Assembly: GCA_024579835.1 (NCBI GenBank)
Contig: CP102060.1
Location: 2,021,558-2,085,557 of the forward strand
Direction of reading: 5' to 3'
DNA length: 64,000 bases
DNA from: Clostridiaceae bacterium HFYG-1003
GTDB lineage: Bacteria > Bacillota > Clostridia > Clostridiales > Clostridiaceae
Part shown: piece by piece, positions 26,209 through 34,539 of the stretch
Numbering within the stretch: position 1 is the stretch's first letter
How the letters are laid out: each line of letters starts with the position of its first letter
The notes under the pieces: generated by a model
Told to the model about the DNA's origin: nothing
What the model saw: only the letters and a program-made list of their open reading frames with translations
Database searches by the model: none
Made by a program: the position numbers and the translations under genes

Positions 26209-26268
26209 GTCATGCCTCCATTCAATTTCGAGTGATGACATGATTTTAGAGGACTCCTCGGTGGACAC

Positions 26269-26766
26269 CTATGCCAACTGGGTATGTGGCCATCGGTGAT
26301 TGTTGACTAAAATCCGGACAACCTTTTTCAGCCAGCCCGCAGGCTCGCCTACAAAGAAGAAAATCCTCTCGAGTATGGACTGAGGCAGATCGGAAAAGTC
26401 GACCCCATAGTCCTGAGTGACTGTAGCATATGTACTGAGCAGAGCACCGACTAAAGCGTGGGCTCTGGAGTTGAACCAGGCTCGGACCCGCCGAATGGTC
26501 GAATTCTCAACGGGCACCGCTTCATGTTGACCGGTGATGATCTGCTCCAGGATCGTTGTGGTCTGCCGCTTATAGGGAGTTAAGAGATCCGGAAGTTCGT
26601 GATGGATCTTCCCGCAACCGGGGTTGGTACAGCGCAGGCGACGAAGCACCAGGATCATGACATCCCCATTCTCGTCGATCACTGATCTCCTGCGGGAGCC
26701 AATGACCTTAAGCGACTGATGACAGATGGGACATATGCTTTTCTCCATACTCCGAACAAAAAACAC
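26269..26766 (-). CDS. DUF6431 zinc-finger protein of the transposon
   Basis: A 165-residue protein with an N-terminal zinc ribbon (CPICHQSLK and, 24 residues later, LRCTNPGCGKIHHELPD) typical of DUF6431, a family regularly found as the first gene of this transposon type. It may help end or target recognition. A GTG at 26766 is used here because relatives carry a few residues before the first CPxC; an ATG at 26748 is the alternative. The frame is intact. Confidence 0.75.
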   Translation of the reverse strand: MFFVRSMEKSICPICHQSLKVIGSRRRSVIDENGDVMILVLRRLRCTNPGCGKIHHELPDLLTPYKRQTTTILEQIITGQHEAVPVENSTIRRVRAWFNSRAHALVGALLSTYATVTQDYGVDFSDLPQSILERIFFFVGEPAGWLKKVVRILVNNHRWPHTQLA

Positions 26767-26800
26767 CCAGATCGGGATTCCATTCTAAAACGTATTTTGA

Positions 26801-26885
26801 TATACTGATCATGCTAATAACTTAGTAAGGATCCTCCCTGATGACTCGGCGCTAACCATAGAGTCAGGGAGGATCTCTTTTTGTC
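26801..26885 (+). ncRNA. possible short RNA with terminator in the transposon end
   Basis: A plus-strand terminator is clear: GATCCTCCCTGA (26830-26841) pairs with TCAGGGAGGATC (26864-26875), then TCTTTTTG. No plus-strand gene precedes it. A possible promoter is TTCCAT (26778-26783), 17-base spacer, TATACT (26801-26806), giving a transcript of about 70-75 nt divergent from the transposase genes. Confidence 0.35.
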
Positions 26886-27154
26886 CTCCACAATATTATT
26901 AGGGACATTATATCCGTCTATTTACGGACAGACAAGGCTGGCTACTATAGGACGATTGGATCCGGCATAAACAACAGGTCAATCCGTTCTGACGGATTCT
27001 CCCATTCCGAAGATTATGAATCAATTTTCTGAACGGATAAACCCCCAAAAGAAAAGATAGGGTATACTCAAATTATAACCGATTGATATACCGGTCATAG
27101 CAGTCAGGATGAAAGCATTTGAAGCCCCGCTTCAACCATCGAACAGAACCTTTT

Positions 27155-27265
27155 ATGTCTGCTGAATCCCTGCCATTTCAGGAAATCTACGACCCCCTGT
27201 CCGGGAATTCACTCGAGAACTTCAACGACACCTTCGCAAGGGCGCGAACCGAAAGGAGCACATGA
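27155..27265 (+). CDS. possible 36-residue leader ORF
   Basis: Starts MSAESLPFQEIYDPLSGNSL and ends in TGA immediately before the ATG of the next gene (27266). The composition looks coding, but no ribosome binding site was seen, so this is tentative. It could be a coupled leader peptide or a chance frame. Confidence 0.25.
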   Translation: MSAESLPFQEIYDPLSGNSLENFNDTFARARTERST

Positions 27266-27604
27266 ATGGAACAGAACGATCTTCGCAGCAGGCTGGCTTC
27301 CATTGACTGGGACAAAGCATTTGACGATTCAATTTTTTTGGACAAGTCCGACTTTACGCTGCCAGATGGCCGTCGGATTCAGTCAGAGCTTTGGAGTGAA
27401 TTCGGCTATACTTTCCTGACCTACCGTTTTCTGAAAACCGGTCTGGAGAATGCTGCCACGGAAGAAATTGTCGACTATCTCAATGGTCAGGGTGTCTCCA
27501 TCGATACGAAGCAGTTCCCGGTTCAGGACATGGAGCTGCTGACCCCGGAATATGATCCGGATCTCTATACCCTCACCATCACCATTTCCGAAACTGAAGA
27601 ATAG
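27266..27604 (+). CDS. hypothetical cytoplasmic protein, 112 residues
   Basis: An acidic soluble protein that I do not recognise. It has no membrane segment or cysteines. An alpha/beta pattern is suggested by LPDGRRIQSELWSEFGYTFLTY and a C-terminal strand LYTLTITIS. AAAGGAG lies ahead of the ATG, so it is very likely translated. It stands alone between the transposon end and a convergent DUF523 gene. Confidence 0.65.
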   Translation: MEQNDLRSRLASIDWDKAFDDSIFLDKSDFTLPDGRRIQSELWSEFGYTFLTYRFLKTGLENAATEEIVDYLNGQGVSIDTKQFPVQDMELLTPEYDPDLYTLTITISETEE

Positions 27605-27638
27605 GATTAGCTCGCACTTTTCACCTCACGTATAAATC

Positions 27639-27678
27639 AGCCAAGACCCTGAACCTGAACTGGTTTGGGGTCTTGGCT
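27639..27678. terminator. terminator after hypothetical gene
   Basis: 11-bp stem AGCCAAGACCC (27639-27649) with GGGTCTTGGCT (27668-27678), 35 bases after the plus-strand stop codon; also downstream of the convergent DUF523 gene. Confidence 0.65.
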
Positions 27679-27710
27679 CATTTCCATTCACCGGAAAATC
27701 TTCCAGAGAT

Positions 27711-27787
27711 TGAATCCGGTTGAGATGCTGCCTGATCCGATCAAGCTGCTTTCTGATCCAATAAAGATGATTTCGGATCCGATCGTG
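27711..27787. repeat. 21-bp tandem repeat, about 3.5 copies
   Basis: Units beginning GATCCRATMAAGMTG at a 21-bp period lie just beyond the stop of the DUF523 gene at 27792. Read on the minus strand they would continue as a heptapeptide repeat if the stop were lost. Confidence 0.7.
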
Positions 27788-27791
27788 CCTG

Positions 27792-28805
27792 TTACGCCTG
27801 TTCCTCAGGGGATTGATCTTCTTCCGCCCCTTCTTCTGCCAGCGCCTCTGTTGTCGGCAGCACCGGTTTTGGCATACGCCGCTTCTCACGGTACAGAACC
27901 GGAGAAGACGCGAAGAAGACTCCTTCTTCAAAGGCAGTTCGCTCCATCAGCGTCAGCTCTTTGGCAATGGTTGTGACATTGCGTCGAAAATCCGGTGAAT
28001 TGATTCCATCTACAGTCTTGCCTTTCGCTTTACGATAAAACGAATAGTTTTTCCATAGCATCTGCGTAATCTTTGCCGTGGTGGAGGGGCGGCGTAAAAC
28101 TTCCAGAATTTCACCGCGAATCGCGGCAATATCCTCCGCGGTAACTTGTTTGCCTAGGTCTGCCAGCCGTCGGCCCATTTCCCTGGCCCAGGGCTCATCC
28201 AGCTCCTGGCAAAGGAACTTCAGCTTATACCAGGCTTCGTAAAGTGAATTCTTGCTTTCAAGTGGCAAGGAGCGAAACCAATGGAACGCCAGCAGCCGGC
28301 GCCGCCAATCCCACCAGCGGATAGGACTTTGAAGATCGCTGGCCGGAATCAGGAAATACTCCCGGTCCAAGAGCAAGGTTCCGAAGATCCCGGGCGGATT
28401 GCCCCGCTTCTGTTTTTTCAGGGACGTACGGTAGACGCCGCAGGTCGGACTGCCGTCCATGTAGATGAATGCGGTGGCTTTCGCCCGCTCCAGCGTTTCC
28501 AGGCAGGACAACGTGCCAAACTTAACATCCTCCGTCACATCCTGACCCCCGCGGTTCTTAATGATTGCCAGACCCGACCAGACCTCTTTCCCGGTGCCGC
28601 CTGACAGATGAATCGGATCTCTGGGCACTCCCAGGCCGGACATGGTTTCCGGGCAGACCGGCACCCATTTAAAGTCGCTCTTTTCACGGCCCAGCCCCGC
28701 AGTCAGATCCCAGCCCTTGGCGTTGTAACGCACTGGGCTCCCCATCGTACAGGCACTGATTCCAATGGTAATGCGCTCATGCAGAATGACATTCGTTTTG
28801 TCCAT
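27792..28805 (-). CDS. DUF523 plus DUF1722 (YbgA-like) protein
   Basis: A 337-residue two-domain protein. Residues about 8-165 are DUF523 (IGISACTMGSPVRYNAKGWD and the cysteine motifs VCPETMSGLGVPRDP and GSPTCGVYRT). Residues about 190-305 are DUF1722 (FHWFRSLPLESKNSLYEAWYKLKFL replacing the usual HSKY start). The combination is known in many bacteria but has no firmly established function; DUF523 has been linked to sulfur chemistry of tRNA or to thiouracil desulfidase activity. AGGGGA sets the start at 28805; a longer upstream frame lacks a site. Confidence 0.8.
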   Translation of the reverse strand: MDKTNVILHERITIGISACTMGSPVRYNAKGWDLTAGLGREKSDFKWVPVCPETMSGLGVPRDPIHLSGGTGKEVWSGLAIIKNRGGQDVTEDVKFGTLSCLETLERAKATAFIYMDGSPTCGVYRTSLKKQKRGNPPGIFGTLLLDREYFLIPASDLQSPIRWWDWRRRLLAFHWFRSLPLESKNSLYEAWYKLKFLCQELDEPWAREMGRRLADLGKQVTAEDIAAIRGEILEVLRRPSTTAKITQMLWKNYSFYRKAKGKTVDGINSPDFRRNVTTIAKELTLMERTAFEEGVFFASSPVLYREKRRMPKPVLPTTEALAEEGAEEDQSPEEQA

Positions 28806-29023
28806 CGTTAAATCCCCTCTGCTCTTTTCTTTGAGTATAGGGCCTTCCTTCCGTTCTGTCATGATAAATTTCAGAATGACGTGAACGATCCATCTGCTGA
28901 GGGAGCCGTTATAAGGAAGGATCCCTCGCTCCGCTTTTCTGACGAAGTCCGGCAATCCAGCCACGGAGCAGGCCAACTCCCTGATGGCGTGAGAATTCGA
29001 GAATTGCAGTGATCGAATGAAAA

Positions 29024-29061
29024 CACACCGGCCCCGCCTTGACAAGGACGTTTCCGGTGTG
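29024..29061 (-). terminator. terminator of the peptidase T-like gene
   Basis: Stem CACACCGG with CCGGTGTG enclosing CCTTG-A-CAAGG, followed on the minus strand by TTTTC. Confidence 0.65.
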
Positions 29062-29075
29062 CTGACATGAAATGA

Positions 29076-30182
29076 TTAGCCCAACATCAGTCGGAGCACC
29101 AGCTCCGCTGTGGTATTCAGGTCTCGTATGTGGAGATGTTCCTCCAGCGTATGCGGTTTCCGTTCCCCGATGGCCAGATTCACGGAAGGGATTCCGTTGG
29201 CATTGAAGACATTGGTGTCCGATCCTCCGCCGGATCGGGCGGTTTTCGCCTGGATGCCCATCTGCGCGAACACTGCTTTCAGTTCGGATACCAGGGCGTG
29301 ATCCTCCGGAATGCTGAATGCGCCGTAGGCCGGAGCAATGACCACATCAGCCTTGCCGTTGAACTTTCTGGCCGCTTCATAGCAGCATTCTGCCATATGG
29401 TCTGTCTGAGCCTTCAGTTTTTCATCGGACAGGCTGCGGGCTTCCGCCTGAATCCGGACTTCCTTCGTCACAATGTTGGTGGGTCCCTTGCCTTCGATGG
29501 ATCCAATATTGGCGGTTGTTTCCTCATCAATGCGGAGCAGCTTCATCCGGGAAATGGCGTCCGCGGCAATCATAATGGCTGAAATTCCGGTTTCCGGTGC
29601 TACCCCGGCATGAGCTTCAAGGCCGGTAAACGTAACGTCAATCTTGGCCTGGGCCGGACCGGCAATAATAATGTCGCCCGGATCACCGCCACTGTCCAGA
29701 ACAAAGCCCTTTTTCGCCTTCAGTCTGGTGTAGTCCAAATTTTTGGATCCAAACAGTCCGCCTTCCTCAAAAATGGTGAATGCCACCTCCACGTCGCCGT
29801 GGGGAGCGGAAGTCTCTTTCAACACGGCAAACGCCTCCATGAGCGCCGCAATTCCGGCCTTGTTGTCTGCGCCCAGAATCGTGGTGCCGTCACTGAAAAT
29901 CGTGCCATCCTTGATGACAGGCTTAATACCGCGTCCCGGGCTGACTGTATCCATATGGGAACTGAACAGGATCGGATCCCGGTCCAGCTGTCCGTTCAGA
30001 CGTCCGATCAAGTTGCCTGAATTGCTTCCGACCACCTCACCGGCGCCATCCATTTCCACTTCCAGGCCCAGTTCCTGCATTTCAGCCATCAGAATCCGGG
30101 CGAAGTCTCCCTCTTCCCTGGTGGGGCTGTCAATCTGCACATAGCGCAGAAACCGATCCAATAACCTTTGTTCGTTAATCAT
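29076..30182 (-). CDS. peptidase T-like M20 metallopeptidase
   Basis: A 368-residue dinuclear zinc peptidase of the peptidase T-like group. Metal and catalytic motifs are FSSHMDTVSPG, LGADNKAGIAAL, FTIFEEGGLFGSKNLD and a late GGGSDTNVFNANGIP with the SVNLAIGERKPHT end. It would trim tripeptides or acyl/aminoacyl substrates in the cytoplasm. GGAGG five bases before the ATG at 30182 fixes the start. It lies 365 bp after the AbgT-type transporter on the same strand, and the two could handle the same peptide-like substrates. Confidence 0.87.
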   Translation of the reverse strand: MINEQRLLDRFLRYVQIDSPTREEGDFARILMAEMQELGLEVEMDGAGEVVGSNSGNLIGRLNGQLDRDPILFSSHMDTVSPGRGIKPVIKDGTIFSDGTTILGADNKAGIAALMEAFAVLKETSAPHGDVEVAFTIFEEGGLFGSKNLDYTRLKAKKGFVLDSGGDPGDIIIAGPAQAKIDVTFTGLEAHAGVAPETGISAIMIAADAISRMKLLRIDEETTANIGSIEGKGPTNIVTKEVRIQAEARSLSDEKLKAQTDHMAECCYEAARKFNGKADVVIAPAYGAFSIPEDHALVSELKAVFAQMGIQAKTARSGGGSDTNVFNANGIPSVNLAIGERKPHTLEEHLHIRDLNTTAELVLRLMLG

Positions 30183-30547
30183 CATAACCTCCATGTTCAT
30201 TCGGATTTTTCATCTGCCGAATCAGTTCGTTCAGGTCAGATCCCTGAAAAATTTCAGGATCTAAACCACTCACCCATCTGAAAAGAAAATCATTTGAAGA
30301 ATATAATCATCTTAAGAATTCAATCATCTGAAAAGAAAATCATTTGTAAAATTCCGTCATCTGAAAAATTCAGACAGCTTCCGGCTGCCCTTGCCTGTAG
30401 GCTGCATTCAGCCAATCAATTCATTAGTTTTCCTGTTCAATCCCATCAATGAAGTTGAACCATCAATGAATCTGAACCATCATATTCTGATCCATCATAG
30501 AAAACGAATCAGAAAAAATAAGGCCGCGAGGGCCTTATTGGTTTCAA
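30183..30547. other. spacer with 22-bp direct repeat
   Basis: The 22-mer CATCTGAAAAGAAAATCATTTG occurs exactly at 30275-30296 and 30325-30346, a 50-bp period, with further degenerate AATCATCTGAAAA words around it. The stretch also includes the AbgT terminator. No gene seen. Confidence 0.6.
30517..30539 (-). terminator. terminator of the AbgT-type transporter gene
   Basis: AATAAGGCC with GGCCTTATT around a tight loop, followed by TTTTTTCTG on the minus strand. Confidence 0.85.
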
Positions 30548-32089
30548 TTACATGTACAGGGCAGCTCCGGGTCCCAGCGGGAGTCCCACCAGCATCCAGA
30601 TAATGAGCATAATGGCCCAGCCGATCAGGAATACGACGGAATAGGGCAGCATGGTGGAAATCAGTGTTCCCAGGCCGCTGTCTTTCTCGTATTTCTTGGC
30701 AAAGACGACAATCATCGCAAAGTAGCTCATCAGCGGCGTGATGATATTGGTGGAGGAATCTCCAATCCGGAAGGCAACCTGAGTGAGTTCCGGAGTCAGT
30801 CCCAGACGCATCATCATCGGCACGAAGATCGGTGCCATAATCGCCCACTTGGCGGAAGCGGATCCCATGAACAGGTTGATGAAGGCTGAAATCAAAATGA
30901 ATCCGAGCACCAGCGGAATTCCCTTAAAGCCGATGCGCTCCAGGAAACCGGCGCCTTCGACGGAGAGAATGGTTCCCAAATTGGATTTTCCGAAGAATGC
31001 CACAAACTGAGCCGCAAAGAAAGCCAGTACAAGGTACCCGCCCATGCTCTTCATGGCGCTGGTCATGGCTTCAACCAGATCATTGGTGTTCTTGATCTTG
31101 CCGGTAGCTTTTCCGTAAACATAGCCAGGAATCAGGAACAGCAGGAGGATCATGAAGATCAGACCGCTGTGCATGAAGTTATTCAGGTTCAGTTTTCCGG
31201 CAGCATCGACTTCCTTGAGCACAGCATTCTGCGGTACGGTCAGGAAGGCCATGAGCAAAGCAAAAAGCAAAAGAGCGATTCCGGCATTTCTCAGACCCTT
31301 GTTTTCCACAGCGGTCAGTTTCTCTGCATCGGGCTTGAACTCACCTGTGTATGGTCCCAGGTTCGGTTCGACAATTCGTTCGGTAACGACGGTTCCAAGA
31401 ATCGTCAGAAGGAAGGTGGAGACAAACATGAAGTAGAAGTTGCCGGTGGCAAGCATGGTGTAATCACTACCGGAAGCCTTCAGGGCTTCATTGGTGATAC
31501 CGGCAAGCAGCGGATCCAGAGTTCCGACCAGCAGGTTGGCGGAGAATCCGGCAGAAACTCCGGCAAAGGCCGCTGCCAGACCCGCGATGGGGTGACGGCC
31601 GGCTCCGGCGAAAACGATGGCTCCCAAAGGAATAACCACAACGTATCCGGCATCAGAGGCCACATTGGACATAACCCCGGCGAATACAACCACCGCAGTC
31701 AGAAGGCTGGCGGGAACATTGCTCAACAGCTTCTTCAGGGACGCATTGATCAGTCCGGAGTATTCAGCAACACCGACACCCAGCATGGCAACCAGAACGG
31801 TACCCAGTGGCGCGAAGCCGGTAAAGTTTCCGGTGGCTGAGTTGAAGAAGAACCGCAGTCCTTCCACGGACAGCATGTTGGTTGCTCCGATCGTTACTTC
31901 CTTGGCCTGTCTGGCATCATAGTAAGTTACCTGAAGTCCGGACTTGGCGACAAAGTAGGAAATGACGACGACGAGCGCGGTGAGAATGACGAAAATAATA
32001 GCTGGATGAGGCAGAGCGTTACCGATGGCCTCAATGGATTTGAGTACACCACCGCGTTTGGCAGTGTTGTCATGGGTTGGTTTTGCCAT
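30548..32089 (-). CDS. AbgT-family transporter
   Basis: A 513-residue polytopic membrane protein of the AbgT (p-aminobenzoyl-glutamate transporter) family, about 11-12 membrane segments, close to the family's usual 500 residues. Recognisable conserved parts are the N-terminal LPHPAIIFVILTALVVVISYF, the FAPLGTVLVAMLGVGVAEYSGL segment and RIGDSSTNIITPLMSYFAMI. The family imports p-aminobenzoyl-glutamate dipeptide or exports sulfonamides. AGGAGGG precedes the start. The downstream M20 peptidase fits import and hydrolysis of an acyl-amino acid. Confidence 0.9.
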   Translation of the reverse strand: MAKPTHDNTAKRGGVLKSIEAIGNALPHPAIIFVILTALVVVISYFVAKSGLQVTYYDARQAKEVTIGATNMLSVEGLRFFFNSATGNFTGFAPLGTVLVAMLGVGVAEYSGLINASLKKLLSNVPASLLTAVVVFAGVMSNVASDAGYVVVIPLGAIVFAGAGRHPIAGLAAAFAGVSAGFSANLLVGTLDPLLAGITNEALKASGSDYTMLATGNFYFMFVSTFLLTILGTVVTERIVEPNLGPYTGEFKPDAEKLTAVENKGLRNAGIALLLFALLMAFLTVPQNAVLKEVDAAGKLNLNNFMHSGLIFMILLLFLIPGYVYGKATGKIKNTNDLVEAMTSAMKSMGGYLVLAFFAAQFVAFFGKSNLGTILSVEGAGFLERIGFKGIPLVLGFILISAFINLFMGSASAKWAIMAPIFVPMMMRLGLTPELTQVAFRIGDSSTNIITPLMSYFAMIVVFAKKYEKDSGLGTLISTMLPYSVVFLIGWAIMLIIWMLVGLPLGPGAALYM

Positions 32090-32926
32090 GTTTTCCCTCC
32101 TAAGGAATATATATATTTTGACCTTTTGAAGTATACCACATGTAAACCTTTAATCAATATTTATAGCATTTTTAGATGAATATAACATTATTTCCGCAAA
32201 TCTGTTTTTGATTGCATAAAATTTTTTTTGAAGAATTTTTATGCTATTCGCTAAAGTCACTTAAAGGTGCCAAATTGATAATCGAGAATCGTTAACACCT
32301 TGATTTTTTATGAAATATGAGGTAAAAGCCGGTTATTTTACACCTCTTTAACCATTATTCGATGTTAATCGAATGGTTATAAATGAATATTGATCCGACG
32401 TTCTGAAAGTTCAACCAGTTATTGCAGGCAGAGAACTTTCTACAGGCAGACTTGAAAATACAGAAAATCAAATATTTAACAATTTAATATATACCTGTAT
32501 ATAATGTATATTCACAGAGGTATATTTCTTGTTTAATCCCGGAACTGTAAAAGAAACGTTGTACTCATCTGATTTGACTGACTAAAGAAGCAGCCTGACC
32601 GATTGAGCAGATGCCCTCCGCGGTTTACCTCTGACAATCCCCTCCATCGGACCGGCCGCTTTGCCTGGCAGTTCCCTTCACCGAAGATCCCCACCTCGCA
32701 TGACAGTTCTCTCGCCGAACAGTCTATCAACTGACGATTCCCTTCGCCGGTCAGTTCGTCACTTGTTCCAAAGCATGCAAAAAAGAAAAATTCATAAGGA
32801 TCCCCTTACGAATTTTATTGTTCTTATTATTGCTGAGGCCGTCCGGCAGCGCCGGTGTCAAAAAGGTCAGGTCCCGGAATTGCCAGACTGAATCCACCCG
32901 TTGTCCTCTCGGAAGCAGTAAGGGGA
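32090..32926. other. long intergenic region
   Basis: AT-rich to about 32530, with an imperfect dyad at 32351-32375 (AACCATT...AATGGTT). From 32600 to 32760 there are three degenerate CGGCGAAGGGAACTG-like words on the minus strand. It ends with the frl terminator at 32787-32816. No gene seen. Confidence 0.45.
32787..32816 (-). terminator. terminator of the frl operon
   Basis: AAAATTC-A-TAAGG pairs with CCTTA-C-GAATTTT, followed by TTCTTTTTTG on the minus strand, 111 bases after the frlR stop. Confidence 0.75.
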
Positions 32927-33670
32927 TCAGTCCAGGCGAACTTCGAATGAGAGTTCAGCCTTTTGCGGGAGCAGATAATACCGGGAGAAATGGACCGGCC
33001 GGTCCTGCTCATCAAAAATGGTTTTCTTCACGAGAACCAGCGGTGTCGTGAGGGGGACACCCAGAATTTTTGCAGCTTCCTCATCACCCGTGAGAAATTC
33101 AATGGTTTTGGTCACTCGTTTGAAATGAATGCCGTAAGTCTTTCTGGCCAGTTCAAAAGTGGATGTATCAGAGTCTACCCGATCCATGATTCCCGGATAG
33201 CGATCCGCCGGAAAAAAAGCAAAATCAAGGCTGAAAGGACCTTCCGCATCAAAAACCAGTCGAACCAGCGTAAACAGCTCGAAGGGCTCTGTCCGCTGGA
33301 AGATGATTTTTTCGGCTTCGTCGGCCATGTGCAGACCTTTGGACAAAATCTTCTTGGTAAAAGTGACCCCGGCACCCCCCAGGCCATCGGCGAATCCGCC
33401 AAATTCCAGGATATGGACGCTTTTTTTGATTTTGGAAGAGACAAAGGTGCCTTTGCCGTGAACCGCTTCCAGCACCCCCTTGTCGGACAGTTCCTTGATG
33501 GCCCGGCGAACCGTGATCCGGCTGGTGTTGAACAGTTCACACAGTTCCTGCTCTGAAGGAATTTTGCTGCCAGGAGTCAACGTGCCTTTTTCGATCATGA
33601 TCTCTATATAGTTTGATACCTGCTCGTAGAGGTAGGAAGAGATGTTGCTGTCCAGATTTACTTTTTTCAT
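32927..33670 (-). CDS. frlR: GntR/HutC-family regulator of the frl operon
   Basis: A 247-residue regulator. Residues 1-75 are the GntR winged helix (ISSYLYEQVSNYIEIMIEKGTL, then SEQELCELFNTSRITVRRAIKEL); residues 90-240 are a HutC/UTRA-type effector domain (SFEVRLD end). It is the last gene of an operon with the same content as the Bacillus frl genes, where FrlR represses fructoselysine use; the effector is expected to be a phosphorylated Amadori compound. GGGAG precedes the ATG at 33670. A TATAATAT/ATATTATA dyad lies just upstream. Confidence 0.82.
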   Translation of the reverse strand: MKKVNLDSNISSYLYEQVSNYIEIMIEKGTLTPGSKIPSEQELCELFNTSRITVRRAIKELSDKGVLEAVHGKGTFVSSKIKKSVHILEFGGFADGLGGAGVTFTKKILSKGLHMADEAEKIIFQRTEPFELFTLVRLVFDAEGPFSLDFAFFPADRYPGIMDRVDSDTSTFELARKTYGIHFKRVTKTIEFLTGDEEAAKILGVPLTTPLVLVKKTIFDEQDRPVHFSRYYLLPQKAELSFEVRLD

Positions 33671-33694
33671 AGCTTCTCCCAGGAATGAATCCAA

Positions 33695-33723
33695 TATAAT
33701 ATTCTGTATTACATTATATTATA
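33695..33723. promoter_or_regulatory. dyad between frlD and frlR
   Basis: TATAATAT (33695-33702) and ATATTATA (33716-33723) form an exact inverted repeat spanning the frlD stop codon and the region just before frlR. It could be an autoregulatory operator or part of an frlR promoter. Confidence 0.35.
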
Positions 33724-34535
33724 TCATGCGGATATCCGAAACCGCCCTCGAGCTCGCAGGTTTTGGCCGCGCTGAGGGCCCCTCTGCTCAGACTCTCTTC
33801 CATCGACAGCCCATTTTTATGACTCACCAGGAATGCGGCAATGAAACTGTCTCCGGCACCCATGGTATCCACAACCTGGGCCGGTGCCGGCGCCTGGCGA
33901 TATTCCTTCCCTTCCGAAACAAACAGAGCTCCCTCTTTGCCGCGAGTCATGCCCAGAACCTTCACATTCGGATACTTTCCAAAGGCTTTGATCAGAGCGG
34001 CAATTTCCTCTTGAGTACGATCGGAAGCGGACAGGAAGGCATAGCAAATATACGGCGCCACCCGATCGATCTGCTCCAGGGTGTAATGGTCGGAAAAGTC
34101 ATAGGATACTTCAATGACCTGGCACAGAACCGGCAGCTCCTCCTCCATCCAGGAATAACAGCTGGTATGGCAAAGATCATAGTCTTTCACGTAAGCCAGG
34201 TCATGCCGGGTCATATGGAGCTTGGCCAGCGTTTGAACCGTATCTCCCTCAAATCGCCGAAAAATGCGGTCACCGGATTCATCCAGGTAGACGCCGGGCT
34301 GACCGGTCAGACCTTCCATGGTTCGGGAACGGCTCCACTCGATCCCCTCCTGGTCCATGGCAAACTTGACGTGCTGCGCCTTGTCGTCTGTTCCCAGAAT
34401 CCCGATGTAGGAGCATTTTTCCGCTCCGCTGCGCTTGGCGTTGACGGCAACGTTCACGCAGTTGCCTCCCGGGTAATAGGTATTCTTGTAGTGGTAACAA
34501 TCGCAGACGTTGTCACCGATGCAAATCAGCTTCAT
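33714..34535 (-). CDS. frlD: fructoselysine 6-kinase (PfkB family)
   Basis: A 273-residue PfkB/ribokinase-fold sugar kinase. It has the N-terminal GDNVCDCYHYKNTYYPGGN substrate region and the C-terminal catalytic signature DTMGAGDSFIAAFL with the anion-hole and base aspartate. Together with the adjacent SIS-domain deglycase it matches FrlD, which phosphorylates fructoselysine (or fructose-amino acids) at C6 using ATP. AAAGGA precedes the start. It follows the second permease gene after four bases. Confidence 0.88.
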   Translation of the reverse strand: MKLICIGDNVCDCYHYKNTYYPGGNCVNVAVNAKRSGAEKCSYIGILGTDDKAQHVKFAMDQEGIEWSRSRTMEGLTGQPGVYLDESGDRIFRRFEGDTVQTLAKLHMTRHDLAYVKDYDLCHTSCYSWMEEELPVLCQVIEVSYDFSDHYTLEQIDRVAPYICYAFLSASDRTQEEIAALIKAFGKYPNVKVLGMTRGKEGALFVSEGKEYRQAPAPAQVVDTMGAGDSFIAAFLVSHKNGLSMEESLSRGALSAAKTCELEGGFGYPHDII

Positions 34536-34539
34536 GTCG

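Larger units (their letters stand above)
23976..27040. mobile_element. three-gene DDE transposon (DUF6431 + DDE transposase + AAA ATPase)
   Basis: A compact minus-strand module of zinc-finger DUF6431 protein, integrase-fold transposase and ExeA/TnsC-type ATPase, comparable to MuA/MuB or TnsB/TnsC pairs. Ends are tentative. On the left, two direct copies of TTGTCCRGRAKTTGMTGG-type sequence lie at 23976-23993 and 24000-24017. On the right, inverted words TGTCCGTAAATAG (26918-26930) and TTATCCGTTCAGAAAA (within 27021-27040) may be the matching sites. No target duplication could be assigned. It is inserted just upstream of the HD gene. Confidence 0.6.
26767..27265. other. right end of transposon and downstream spacer
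   Basis: Contains a plus-strand hairpin unit (26801-26885), repeated CCGT/ACGG palindromic words at 26914-27040 that may be transposase sites, and a 36-codon open frame ending at 27265. Confidence 0.45.
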
